DNA of 64,000 nt from Micromonospora sp. Llam0. GTDB lineage: Bacteria; Actinomycetota; Actinomycetes; Mycobacteriales; Micromonosporaceae. Of the stretch, positions 35,848 through 43,803 are shown in pieces. The stretch lies in NCBI RefSeq assembly GCF_003751085.1, contig NZ_RJJY01000001.1, forward strand, positions 682,001-746,000, written 5' to 3'. Within the stretch, counting starts at the first letter, position 1. Each line of letters opens with the position of its first letter. The translations under genes and the position numbers were made by a program. The notes under the pieces are model-generated. The model was not told the origin of the DNA and ran no database searches. It saw only the letters and a list, made by a program, of their open reading frames with translations.

Positions 35848-36009
35848 CGCCCTGGCCAAGGCGCAGGTGGTGCCGGTGCACTACGGAGGCCGGGTCACTT
35901 CACCGAGGGCCGCGCGATGGTCGAGACCGCGTTCACCGCCGCCCCGGATCCGGTACGGCGCAACCTGCACTGGCTTACCCCGGGCGCGGCCACACCCCTG
36001 CCGGTCTGA
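35848..36009 (+). pseudogene. C-terminal remnant of an MBL-fold metal-dependent hydrolase
   Basis: LAKAQVVPVHYGG runs in one frame and, after a one-base shift, HFTEGRAMVETAFTAAPDP and RRNLHWLTPGAATPLPV with a stop at 36007-36009. The VPVHY-GW-HF-EGR pattern is the C-terminal part of UlaG-like metallo-beta-lactamase-fold hydrolases. The N-terminal two thirds is absent, so it is non-functional. Confidence 0.6.
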
Positions 36010-36012
36010 CCG

Positions 36013-36053
36013 CGCTCCCGGTGCCGGTGGCACTTCCACCGGCACCGGGAGCG
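36013..36053. terminator. 18-bp perfect hairpin after the hydrolase remnant
   Basis: The arm at 36013-36030 (CGCTCCCGGTGCCGGTGG) pairs perfectly with 36036-36053 around the 5-base loop CACTT, four bases after the remnant's stop. A surviving terminator is the simplest reading. Confidence 0.75.
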
Positions 36054-36204
36054 GGCGTGCCACTGCCGGTCGCCAAGATCAGTTGACGTAAAATCGGGCG
36101 GCACGCCGACCAGCGCCCGCATTCTCGTCATCTGATCTTGCGGCTGCGATCGGCTTCCGCCGCAGCGGGCCCGCCGGTACGCGGGGCCCACCTTCCGCCG
36201 ACCG

Positions 36205-36262
36205 GCAGGACCGGACCGGCGGGCAGGACGACGCCAGTACGCGCGAACTGGTGCGCCGCTAC
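36205..36262 (+). pseudogene. Fragment similar to the SigG-like sigma factor gene
   Basis: The text encoding AGQDDASTRELVRRY closely parallels positions 42605-42655 inside the intact sigma factor gene (GAEDAGTRELVRRYTDA). Only ~58 bp remain, followed at once by the 3' end of the dioxygenase gene on the other strand. Confidence 0.55.
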
Positions 36263-36269
36263 CCGAGTA

Positions 36270-37352
36270 TCAGACGCCCCAGTCCCGTCGGGGGATCGCC
36301 GCCTTCGTGATCGTGAAGTGTCCCGAACTGCTCGATTCCGCGTCGCCCCGGGTCTCGGTACGGTCCATCACCACGTGCCGTCCGAAGTTCGGCACGAGTG
36401 GGCGGCCGGTCTCCCGCTTGAGCCACAGCCGGAGCAGGTGGCGTTGCCGTCCCGGCTCGGGGTGGTCGACGAACTCGGTCCGCGAGTGCAGTGCGGCGTA
36501 GTTCAGCAGCCACTGGATGTCGCCGGGCTGGAAGTCCATGTCGAGGGCGACGCCGGGCTCCTGGCTGATGTCGTCGAGCAGGGTCAGCACCTCAAGCTGC
36601 TCCGGGGTCAACGGCGGTACGTCCGGGTAGTCCTGGGCGGCCTTGATCATGCCGCTGCCCGCGTACATGCTGAACACGCCCTCGGTCCAGCTGACGATGG
36701 GCGAGGTGTACCAGTCGGCCGGCGCGTCGGGGTCCTGCCGGCGCCAGTCGAAGTACCACGGCTCCAGCAGCAGCGGAGCCAGGGCGGGGCGCCGACGCAG
36801 CACCTCGTTGAACAGGGTGGCCCCGCTGACCAGGCTGCTCGCGCCGCCTTCCTTCGCGGGCCGCAGGCACATCAGCGCGACCACGTCGGAGCTGTCGGAG
36901 TGGAAGGGCAGCCGGTCCCGCACGCGCGACGGTAGGGCGCTGCGGTCCTGCAGGGTCTTGTCGGACGTGGCGATCACGTGGTCGACGAGGTCGCCGAGCT
37001 CGTTCTGCCGCATCGGCACGCCGAGGTGCAGGCCCATCAGGTAGAAGATCGCCCCGGCGAGGGTGTCGTCGTAGTCGTCCATCCGCAGTCCTCGGACCAG
37101 GACGAAGCCCCGGCCGGAGTCCATCTCCCGGCCGAACCCGGTGATCGCGTCGGCGGTGACCGGGAGCGGGTATTCGGCTGCGGTGACGGTGCGCAGATCG
37201 GGATCGTCGGCCACGAAACGGCGACCGACCTGCTCAAGCTCATTGATCTGTGCGCCGTTCAGGTAATATATCCACTCTCGACTGGCGGAGAGCTGGTCGC
37301 CCCGCCAGGCGCACGGGGCGGTGACGGGGCTGAGTATGGGGACAGTGGTCAT
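36270..37352 (-). CDS. TauD/clavaminate-synthase-like Fe(II)/2-oxoglutarate dioxygenase, 360 aa
   Basis: Predicted non-heme iron hydroxylase. The metal triad is visible as H151 and D153 in FHSDSSD and the distal H289 in NYAALHSRTEF; an Arg for 2-oxoglutarate lies in RHLLRLWL (about 303-308). DSGRGFVLVRGL is the conserved strand before the jelly-roll. The ATG at 37352 has GGAAAGGACA some 10 bases upstream. It diverges across a 0.9-kb gap from an SsuABC-like importer, suggesting that the importer supplies a substrate such as an organosulfonate or a similar small acid. A 42-codon frame with a good ribosome site lies upstream on the same strand. Confidence 0.88.
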   Translation of the reverse strand: MTTVPILSPVTAPCAWRGDQLSASREWIYYLNGAQINELEQVGRRFVADDPDLRTVTAAEYPLPVTADAITGFGREMDSGRGFVLVRGLRMDDYDDTLAGAIFYLMGLHLGVPMRQNELGDLVDHVIATSDKTLQDRSALPSRVRDRLPFHSDSSDVVALMCLRPAKEGGASSLVSGATLFNEVLRRRPALAPLLLEPWYFDWRRQDPDAPADWYTSPIVSWTEGVFSMYAGSGMIKAAQDYPDVPPLTPEQLEVLTLLDDISQEPGVALDMDFQPGDIQWLLNYAALHSRTEFVDHPEPGRQRHLLRLWLKRETGRPLVPNFGRHVVMDRTETRGDAESSSSGHFTITKAAIPRRDWGV

Positions 37353-38272
37353 CGTCAGGTGTGTCCTTTCCGATGTCCGGACGTGTCGGTTGCCCGGACA
37401 GGTGCTCCGCCGAGGCCGGCCGCCGTGCGCTGGGGTACGAGCATCGCTTCAGCTGCCCGGCTGGGGTGCGGGAGTGAAGTCGAGCTCGTGCGTCAGGGCC
37501 GTCTCGGACTGGAGGAGACAGGGATGGGAGTTGCCGCGTCACGCGGGCCTTCGGCCACCACCGATGAACAGGTCGCTACCCGCGGATGAGCCGAACGCCA
37601 TCGCGCCACGCCACCGTGCCCGATTTTGGGCATAGTGGTGCCAGTGGGCGAGGTCGCGGCCTAAAAGGGTACGAGGGCCTTGCCGGCACCGGTGCCGGGG
37701 CGGATCGCGGGGAACTCTGGGCCTTTCCAGTGTCCGATCGGCGCACGGGTGATGGCTGGTACGGCCGCGACGGGCTTCTCCCAGCTCATGTCCACTCCCG
37801 GGGTCGACGGATTCACCGCGCAATCTGTTGGCGAAGCTAGCCGCCGCCGCACGTCTTGTCAACGGGATGGCGTATCGCCATGTGACACGAGTGATAACTG
37901 ATGACACTGGTTCTCTCGAGCCTGTGGACCCCACTACGCGAGATCGCATCCCGCATCTTGACATGGGATTTGTCGGCCCGTACCTTCGCTGCAAGTCGGT
38001 GAGAGCGTCAGGCGCTGCTGGGGTGCAGCCGGACGCCAGGCCGGACCGAGTGACGGCCACGCCAGCTCGGCGATGCCATGAACTACCTGCCAGACCAATC
38101 TCGTCGGCAGAGCCGGCGAGACGGATCTTCCGGGCACACCGAGCGGATCCGCCCGCGACGGTGAGACCCGCGAACACCCCATAAACCATCTGCTTCCTTC
38201 GCTGCATCAGCCCTGTCACCGGTTTCGGTGTCAGGCGACCTCAGCTGCATACACAAGATCAGGAGTGGTGAC
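37353..38272. other. Divergent intergenic region dioxygenase / importer
   Basis: This 920-bp stretch contains the small frame at 37661-37789 and otherwise no supported gene. A 226-codon minus frame (37539-38219) lacks a ribosome site and protein-like composition. GC is lower around 37830-37990. It is expected to hold promoters for both transcription units; I cannot pinpoint them. Confidence 0.5.
37661..37789 (-). CDS. Possible small peptide gene, 42 aa
   Basis: The ATG at 37789 is preceded by CGGGAGTGGAC, a GGGAG ribosome site six bases away. The peptide starts MSWEKPVAAVPAITRAPIGH, continues with a Trp/Pro/Phe-rich middle (WKGPEFPAIRP) and ends GTGAGKALVPF. It is rich in Pro, Ala and Gly, with no TM or signal peptide. 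It lies 308 bp upstream of the dioxygenase on the same strand. It could be a peptide substrate, a leader peptide or a chance frame; I do not recognise it. Confidence 0.35.
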   Translation of the reverse strand: MSWEKPVAAVPAITRAPIGHWKGPEFPAIRPGTGAGKALVPF

Positions 38273-39238
38273 ATGAGCACACGACGCTTGGGCGCGGTGG
38301 CGGTCTCCGCCGCGCTGCTCCTCATGAGCGCCTGCGGTGGCAACGACGACTCCGCCGGCACCGCCGGTGGCGACACCAAGGTTTCCGTCACCAGTTTCGG
38401 GTGCGAGATCTGGAACACCTGGGCGATAGACAAGGGCATCTACGCCAAGCACGGACTGGAGGTCGAACTGGTCCGGGCCGGCGGCGGTTCGGCGGCGGTG
38501 GCCGCCGTGCTCTCCGGGGCAGCCGATTTCGGCTACGTCAACGGCTACACGGCGATCAACGCCTACAACACCGGTTTCCCGATCCAGATGGTCTCCGGTG
38601 CGAACGTCAACGCACTGCCGCCGGCCGAGCCCGCGCAGGGCGTCTTCGTCGGCAACGACTCACCGATCGAGGCTCCCGCCGATCTCATCGGCAAGAAGAT
38701 CGCCGTCAACGAGATCAACGGCATCAACCAGATCGTGACCTCGAACTGGTTGAAGGCCAACGGGGTGGAGCCGGACAGCGTCAGCTTCGTGGCGTTGCCG
38801 TTCGCCGAGCAGATCCCGGCGGTGCTCAACGGCCGGGTGGACGCGGCGCAGCTGGGCTACTCGCTGCTGGGCGACAACAACGACACCGTACGGAGCCTGG
38901 CCGACCCCTTCGCCAGCATCGAGAAGACCTACATCGCCACGTACGTGTCCGCGAACGAATTCGTGGCAGACAGCGACGCGGCCAAGCGCTTCCACGAAGC
39001 CCTGACCGAGACCATGCAGCAGCTGGAGGACCCGGCCAACACCGACGAATCGTTCCAGCTGCTGTCGGAGTGCCAGAAGGTCCCGGCGGAGACCCTGGCC
39101 GCGCAACCACAGAACAAGCTGGAGCCGGCGGTCGACATGGCCGCCCTGGAGCAGATGGCCCAGCAGATGGTCGACCTCAAGCTGATGCCGGAGACGCCCG
39201 ACCTCGAGTCCTTGGTCGCCGACTTCGCCCGCTCCTGA
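38273..39238 (+). CDS. ABC importer substrate-binding lipoprotein, SsuA/NMT1-like, 321 aa
   Basis: The ATG at 38273 has AGGAGTGG upstream. The signal peptide ends in LLLMSAC (lipobox; Cys near residue 20). The NMT1/SsuA-like fold shows WAIDKGIYAKHGLEVELVRAG, AAVLSGAADFGYVN and GKKIAVNEINGINQIV, the usual layout of nitrate/sulfonate/taurine receptors. It is first in a four-gene operon. The exact ligand is not determinable; the neighbouring TauD-like enzyme favours a sulfonate or related organic acid. Confidence 0.9.
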   Translation: MSTRRLGAVAVSAALLLMSACGGNDDSAGTAGGDTKVSVTSFGCEIWNTWAIDKGIYAKHGLEVELVRAGGGSAAVAAVLSGAADFGYVNGYTAINAYNTGFPIQMVSGANVNALPPAEPAQGVFVGNDSPIEAPADLIGKKIAVNEINGINQIVTSNWLKANGVEPDSVSFVALPFAEQIPAVLNGRVDAAQLGYSLLGDNNDTVRSLADPFASIEKTYIATYVSANEFVADSDAAKRFHEALTETMQQLEDPANTDESFQLLSECQKVPAETLAAQPQNKLEPAVDMAALEQMAQQMVDLKLMPETPDLESLVADFARS

Positions 39239-39293
39239 GCCGACTTGAGCCGGCTTCCAGACAAGGACGCAACGTGCGGAAGGGAGACGTGAC

Positions 39294-40154
39294 ATGGCGA
39301 CTGGCGTCGGTGTGACCCAGACAGTCGAGTCGACGGTCCGTCCTACGCCGCCCTCCGGCGGGCCGACCCCGGCCCGCCGGAGGCGCCCCGTACCCGACTG
39401 GGTCATCGGGCTGGCCGGCGTGGCGACGATGCTCGTGCTGTGGGACCTGGTGGTCCGCAGCGGTGCGGTGTCCCCGGACTCCCTGCCGTACCCCGGCACC
39501 ACCCTGCTGCGGGTCGGCGAGCTCCTCGTCGACCCCACCTTCCTGACGGAGGTGGGGCACACCCTGTGGGCCTGGCTGATCGCCATGGTCGCCGCCAGCG
39601 CCGTCGGGATCCCGCTGGGTCTGACCCTCGGCTACTTCTCCGCCCTGAACCGGCCCGCGTCCTCGGTCGTGCACGCCGGCAGGTCGATCCCCTCCTCGGC
39701 GTTCCTCCCGATCGCCATCCTGCTGTTCGGGCTGGGTACGCAGATGAAGGTCGCGCTGGCGATCTACGCGATCTTCTGGCCGATTCTGCTGAACGCCATG
39801 TACGGCGTCCGGGACACCGAACCGCTGATGCTGGCCACCGGTCGCAGCATGGGCTGGGGACGGCTGCGGCTGCTGCGCCGGGTGGTGCTGCCGTCGGCGG
39901 CCCCCTCCATCGCCACCGGCCTGCGGGTCGCCAGCTCGACGGCGCTGATCGTGGTGCTCTCGGCCGAGCTGCTCGGCGCCACCAGCGGCGTGGGAAACGT
40001 GATCACCACCTATCAGCAGGCGCAACGCCCGGACTTCGTCTACGCGGGGATTCTCCTCGTAGGAGTGCTCGGAATGCTGCTCTACTACGGCTTCAACCTG
40101 GCCGAACGCCTCGTGGTGCCGTGGGGCCAGGCGCAACGGGAGGGCGGGAAATGA
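39294..40154 (+). CDS. ABC importer permease, SsuC-like (1), 286 aa
   Basis: A BPD_transp_1 permease with six TM segments. The ATPase-docking loop reads MLATGRSMGWGRLRLLRRVVLPSA (marker ATGRSMGWG). The ATG at 39294 follows the lipoprotein by 55 bp. Its stop overlaps the next permease start (ATGA). SsuABC systems usually have one permease, so the pair here suggests a heterodimer. Confidence 0.9.
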   Translation: MATGVGVTQTVESTVRPTPPSGGPTPARRRRPVPDWVIGLAGVATMLVLWDLVVRSGAVSPDSLPYPGTTLLRVGELLVDPTFLTEVGHTLWAWLIAMVAASAVGIPLGLTLGYFSALNRPASSVVHAGRSIPSSAFLPIAILLFGLGTQMKVALAIYAIFWPILLNAMYGVRDTEPLMLATGRSMGWGRLRLLRRVVLPSAAPSIATGLRVASSTALIVVLSAELLGATSGVGNVITTYQQAQRPDFVYAGILLVGVLGMLLYYGFNLAERLVVPWGQAQREGGK

Positions 40155-40996
40155 GCACCAACGACGTGACGCGGCCGAGCCTGGTCGGTTCGGCACTGGC
40201 GGTGGGGCGTGGCGTACGGTCGCTGTGGCTGCTCGCCCTGCTCCTGGTGGTCTGGGAGGTCGCCGCCCGACTCGCCGGTTCCCTGTTCATCCCACCGGTG
40301 TCGCAGATCTTCGTCGCCTTCGTCGACACCTGGCTCTCCTCCTCGCCCACGTCGCTGTTCCTCAGTGAACAGTTCCGGACCGACGTGCTGCCCAGCCTGG
40401 TGCGACTCGGCCTCGGCTACGGCACGGCCGCCACGGTCGGCATCTGCGCCGGCATCCTGATCGGCGTGTGGCGGCCCGCCGGCGCGTTCTTCAACCCGCT
40501 GATCCGGCTCGGCATGTCGGTGCCGGTGACCGCGCTGCTGCCCATCGCGATCGTGGTCTTCGGCATCACCAGCGGCATGAACGTCTTCCTGATCGGGCTC
40601 GGCTGCCTGTGGCCGATCCTCATCAACACCTACGACGGGGTCCGCGGATTGGACCGCACCGCGGTCACCGCCGCGAAGAGCCTGCGGTTGACCCGGCGTC
40701 GCTACTTCCTGCAGGTGCTGCTGCCCGGCGCCAGCCCAGCGATCTTCGCGGGCCTGCGGATCAGCATCGGTATCGCGCTGGTCCTCATGGTGGTCTCCGA
40801 GCTCTACGCCGCGACCGCCGGGCTCGGCTTCTACATCGTCAACCAGCAGCGGCTGTTCCGGTTCCCGGAACTGTGGTCGGCGATCGTGCTCCTGGCGCTG
40901 TTGGGAATCCTCTTCAACGCCGTCTTCGCCCTGGTCGAACGCCTGCTGCTCAGCTGGCACCGCAACGTGCGGCCGGACGGCGCGGAACGCCACTGA
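40151..40996 (+). CDS. ABC importer permease, SsuC-like (2), 281 aa
   Basis: The start ATG overlaps the previous stop by four bases. Six TM segments are predicted. The docking loop is AVTAAKSLRLTRRRYFLQVLL (marker AAKSLRLTRR), followed by GASPAIFAGLRISIGIAL. It is the partner of the preceding permease. Confidence 0.9.
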   Translation: MSTNDVTRPSLVGSALAVGRGVRSLWLLALLLVVWEVAARLAGSLFIPPVSQIFVAFVDTWLSSSPTSLFLSEQFRTDVLPSLVRLGLGYGTAATVGICAGILIGVWRPAGAFFNPLIRLGMSVPVTALLPIAIVVFGITSGMNVFLIGLGCLWPILINTYDGVRGLDRTAVTAAKSLRLTRRRYFLQVLLPGASPAIFAGLRISIGIALVLMVVSELYAATAGLGFYIVNQQRLFRFPELWSAIVLLALLGILFNAVFALVERLLLSWHRNVRPDGAERH

Positions 40997-41039
40997 CCGG
41001 TCGGTCGACCACACCAGGCACAACGCAGAGGAGGACCGG

Positions 41040-41885
41040 ATGGAACCGGTGACGATCCCGCACCACCAGCAGGACCCGGGCAGCGCGACGCCCGTGCTCG
41101 ACGTCCGCGAGCTGGGCAAGTCCTACCCCTCGCGCAAGGGGGACGTGCTGGCCGTACGCAGCATCGAGTTCGCGGTGCACGCCGGCCAGTTCGTCTCGGT
41201 CGTCGGCCCGTCCGGCTGCGGCAAGACGACACTGATGATGTGCATCGCCGGGCTGCTGCCCATCTCCACCGGGGAGGTCGTCTTCCGGGGGGAGACGATG
41301 TCGGGCCCTCAGGACGGCGTCGCGGTCGTCTTCCAGGACTACAGCCGGTCGCTGTTTCCCTGGTTGACGGTCGAGAAGAACGTCACTCTTCCGCTGCGGG
41401 ACCGGCGGCTGCCCCGTGCCGAGATCCGCGACCGGGTACGGCAGTCGCTGGAGATGGTCGGTCTGGCCCACGCCGCCGGCCTGTATCCGTGGCAGCTCTC
41501 CGGCGGCATGCAGCAGCGGGTGGCGATCGCGCGCGGACTCGCCGTACGGCCCGAAATGCTGATCATGGACGAGCCGTTCGCCTCGGTGGACGCCCAGACC
41601 CGGGCGAGCCTGGAGGATCTGCTCCTCACCATCTGGGCGGAGACCGGGACGACGGTGCTCTTCGTTACCCACGACATCGACGAGGCCGTGTACCTGTCCG
41701 ACCGGGTGATCGTCCTGTCCCAAGGTCCGTCCACCGTCGTCGCCGACCTGCCGGTCCCACTCGACCGGCCCCGCGACCAGATCGCGACCAAACAGACGGC
41801 GACCTTCGGCGAACTCCGGGAAGAGGTCTACTCGCTCGTCATGTCGTCCCAACGGCGCACCTCCCTGTCGGCCGAACCGACCTGA
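41040..41885 (+). CDS. ABC importer ATPase, SsuB/TauB-like, 281 aa
   Basis: Walker A is GPSGCGKTT, the Q-loop is VAVVFQDYSRS, the signature is LSGGMQQR, Walker B is LIMDEPFASVD and the switch histidine is in LFVTHDIDEAVYLSD, the nitrate/sulfonate/taurine ATPase pattern. AGAGGAGG precedes ATG 41040. It is the last gene of the importer operon. Its last ~50 codons are duplicated at 46416-46569. Confidence 0.92.
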   Translation: MEPVTIPHHQQDPGSATPVLDVRELGKSYPSRKGDVLAVRSIEFAVHAGQFVSVVGPSGCGKTTLMMCIAGLLPISTGEVVFRGETMSGPQDGVAVVFQDYSRSLFPWLTVEKNVTLPLRDRRLPRAEIRDRVRQSLEMVGLAHAAGLYPWQLSGGMQQRVAIARGLAVRPEMLIMDEPFASVDAQTRASLEDLLLTIWAETGTTVLFVTHDIDEAVYLSDRVIVLSQGPSTVVADLPVPLDRPRDQIATKQTATFGELREEVYSLVMSSQRRTSLSAEPT

Positions 41886-42010
41886 CCGCCCGTCGCGCTG
41901 GCCGGGCAAGCGGTACGCGCACACGCTGCGGTCGGCTCGTCGGTGATGAGTTTCCGCTCCCGCACCCGTCATACCTGCGAGAAGACACGACGAGGCGGAA
42001 GGATGACGGG

Positions 42011-43009
42011 ATGGGTGCGGACACGCGGCTGGCGGAGCTGGGCGGCAGCGGACTGGGCGAGGTCGACGAACCGGCGTTCGCGAAGCTGACGCAGCGGCAC
42101 CGGCGGGAGCTGCACGTGCACTGCTACCGGATGCTCGGGTCGTTCGAGGATGCCGAGGACACGGTGCAGGAGACGTTCCTGCGGGCCTGGCGGCGATGGG
42201 AGACCTTCGAGGGGCGGTCGACGGTGCGGGCCTGGTTGTACCGGATCGCGACCAACGCCTGCCTGGATCTGCTGGCCAAGCGCCGTCCGGAGCCGGCGAC
42301 CGGTGGTGAGGTGCCGTGGCTGCAGCCGTACCCGGACCGGCTGCTCGACGAGCTGCCCGCAGGCGACGCCGACGAGCCGGAGGCGGTCGCTGTCGCGCGG
42401 GAGACGATCGAGCTGGCGTACCTGGTCGCGGTCCAGCACCTCGCGCCGCGTCCACGGGCCGTGCTGATTCTGCGGGACGTGCTGGGCTGGCCGGCGAAGG
42501 ACGTCGCGGAGTTGCTCGGTGACTCGGTCAATTCCGTGAACAGCGCGCTGCAGCGGGCCCGCGCTGGCATGCGGGGCCACCTGCCCGTCGAGCGGCAGGA
42601 CTGGACCGGCGGCGCGGAGGACGCCGGTACGCGCGAGCTGGTGCGCCGCTACACCGACGCCAGCGTGGCCACGGACATCCCCGCGCTCACTTCGCTGCTG
42701 CGTGACGACGTCCGCTGCTCGATGCCGCCGACGCCGGGTCTGCAGGTCGGCCGCGACACGGTCGTGGACAGCTGGATCGAGGACGGCTTCGAGGACCTGG
42801 GCCGCCTGCGCGCCGTCCGGACGTCGGTGAACCGGCAGCCCGCCATCGGGTTCTACCTCTGGCGGGAAGAAGAAGGTGTGTACCTGCCGCTGACGATCGA
42901 CGTTCTGCGGGTCATCGGCGGGGCGATCACCGAGATCGTCACCTTCCACGACGACCAGTTCCTGCGGCTCGGGCTGCCGGAGCGTCTGCCGGCAGACGGC
43001 ACGCAGTAG
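42011..43009 (+). CDS. ECF sigma factor, SigG-like (TIGR02960 type), 332 aa
   Basis: Region 2 is HRRELHVHCYRMLGSFEDAED, then TVQETFLRAWRRWETFEG and WLYRIATNACLDLL. Region 4 is LVAVQHLAPRPRAVLILRDV, then GWPAKDVAELLGDSVNSVNS. A C-terminal SnoaL-like domain (~residues 200-325) replaces a separate anti-sigma factor, as in SigG/SigJ-like factors where it controls activity. The start at ATG 42011 is preceded by GGCGGAAGG-type sequence. No anti-sigma gene is adjacent; the DUF6069 membrane protein follows after 63 bp and is a candidate target or partner. Confidence 0.9.
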   Translation: MGADTRLAELGGSGLGEVDEPAFAKLTQRHRRELHVHCYRMLGSFEDAEDTVQETFLRAWRRWETFEGRSTVRAWLYRIATNACLDLLAKRRPEPATGGEVPWLQPYPDRLLDELPAGDADEPEAVAVARETIELAYLVAVQHLAPRPRAVLILRDVLGWPAKDVAELLGDSVNSVNSALQRARAGMRGHLPVERQDWTGGAEDAGTRELVRRYTDASVATDIPALTSLLRDDVRCSMPPTPGLQVGRDTVVDSWIEDGFEDLGRLRAVRTSVNRQPAIGFYLWREEEGVYLPLTIDVLRVIGGAITEIVTFHDDQFLRLGLPERLPADGTQ

Positions 43010-43072
43010 TTCCGGGCGCCTGTCGACACAGCACGGACTCCAGTTGCCGGAACCGAATGACGGAGAAGCGAC

Positions 43073-43525
43073 ATGAACGACACCGGGGTACCCGCACGTC
43101 CGGCCGCCGCCCGCAGCGGTACCAGCACTGGTCGACGACTCCGCCGGCTCGCCGGCACCGGCCTCGCCGCAACGTTCGCAGCCGTGCTGGTCACCACGGT
43201 CGCCGCCGCGGTGGCCCGGGTGGTCGGTGTCGACTTCGAGGTCTCCGCTGATGGCGAGGCGATCCCGTTGGCCGGGTTCGCTGTGGTGACCGGCTTCTTC
43301 TCGATCATTGGCGTCGTTCTCGCCGCCGCGATTCTTCTGTGGAGCGCCCGCCCCGCCGAGCGGTTCGTCTGGACGGCAGCCTCGCTGACCGTGGTCTCAC
43401 TCGTCCCGCCGTTCCTCGTCGAGGCGGACGTCGCCACCACCGTCGCCCTGCTCGGGCTGCACATCGTCCCCGCTGCGGTGATGATCCCGGCTCTTGCGTG
43501 GAGCCTGCGTACCCGGACCGATTGA
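43073..43525 (+). CDS. DUF6069-like integral membrane protein, 150 aa
   Basis: Four predicted TM segments: GLAATFAAVLVTTVAAAVAR, GFAVVTGFFSIIGVVLAAAI, a middle VWTAASLTVVSLVPPFLV and a final LLGLHIVPAAVMIPALAW. The layout matches DUF6069. GGAGAAG precedes ATG 43073. It probably shares a transcript with the sigma factor. Function unknown. Confidence 0.75.
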   Translation: MNDTGVPARPAAARSGTSTGRRLRRLAGTGLAATFAAVLVTTVAAAVARVVGVDFEVSADGEAIPLAGFAVVTGFFSIIGVVLAAAILLWSARPAERFVWTAASLTVVSLVPPFLVEADVATTVALLGLHIVPAAVMIPALAWSLRTRTD

Positions 43526-43579
43526 AGTTCCCGCACCTCGATCACCGGTGACACCGGTCCTCTACCCCGGGGCCGGCAG

Positions 43580-43680
43580 GTGGCGCAGCGGCTCACCGTC
43601 CGCACGATGGTGCTGCACCTCGGGGCGGTGCGGTTCGGCCTGACCGGGCCGCTGCGGTACACGATGACCGCCGCCGGCCT
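43580..43680 (+). pseudogene. Short coding-like remnant
   Basis: A frame reading VAQRLTVRTMVLHLGAVRFG then LTGPLRYTMTAAGLAVL looks like protein text but has no plausible start and runs into a terminator hairpin. I do not recognise the family. The 43526-43803 gap holds nothing else except the hairpin. Confidence 0.3.
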
Positions 43681-43714
43681 TGCTGTCCTTGCCTCGGGTG
43701 AGGCAAGGACAGCA
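43681..43714. terminator. 15-bp perfect hairpin
   Basis: TGCTGTCCTTGCCTC (43681-43695) pairs with GAGGCAAGGACAGCA (43700-43714) around a GGGT loop, between the sigma/DUF6069 unit and the convergent NmrA-like gene. A strong candidate terminator. Confidence 0.8.
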
Positions 43715-43803
43715 GGTCCATACATTTGTCGTGTCGCCAAGACGATGCGGGCGGCGAAAATTCTGCGTGATGTCCAGGGGTCCTGTCGCACGGGGGTCTT
43801 GCA

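Noticed and set aside
37539..38219. 226-codon minus-strand frame upstream of the importer
   Set aside because: No ribosome site, no recognisable domain and irregular composition; the smaller 42-codon frame in the region is better supported.
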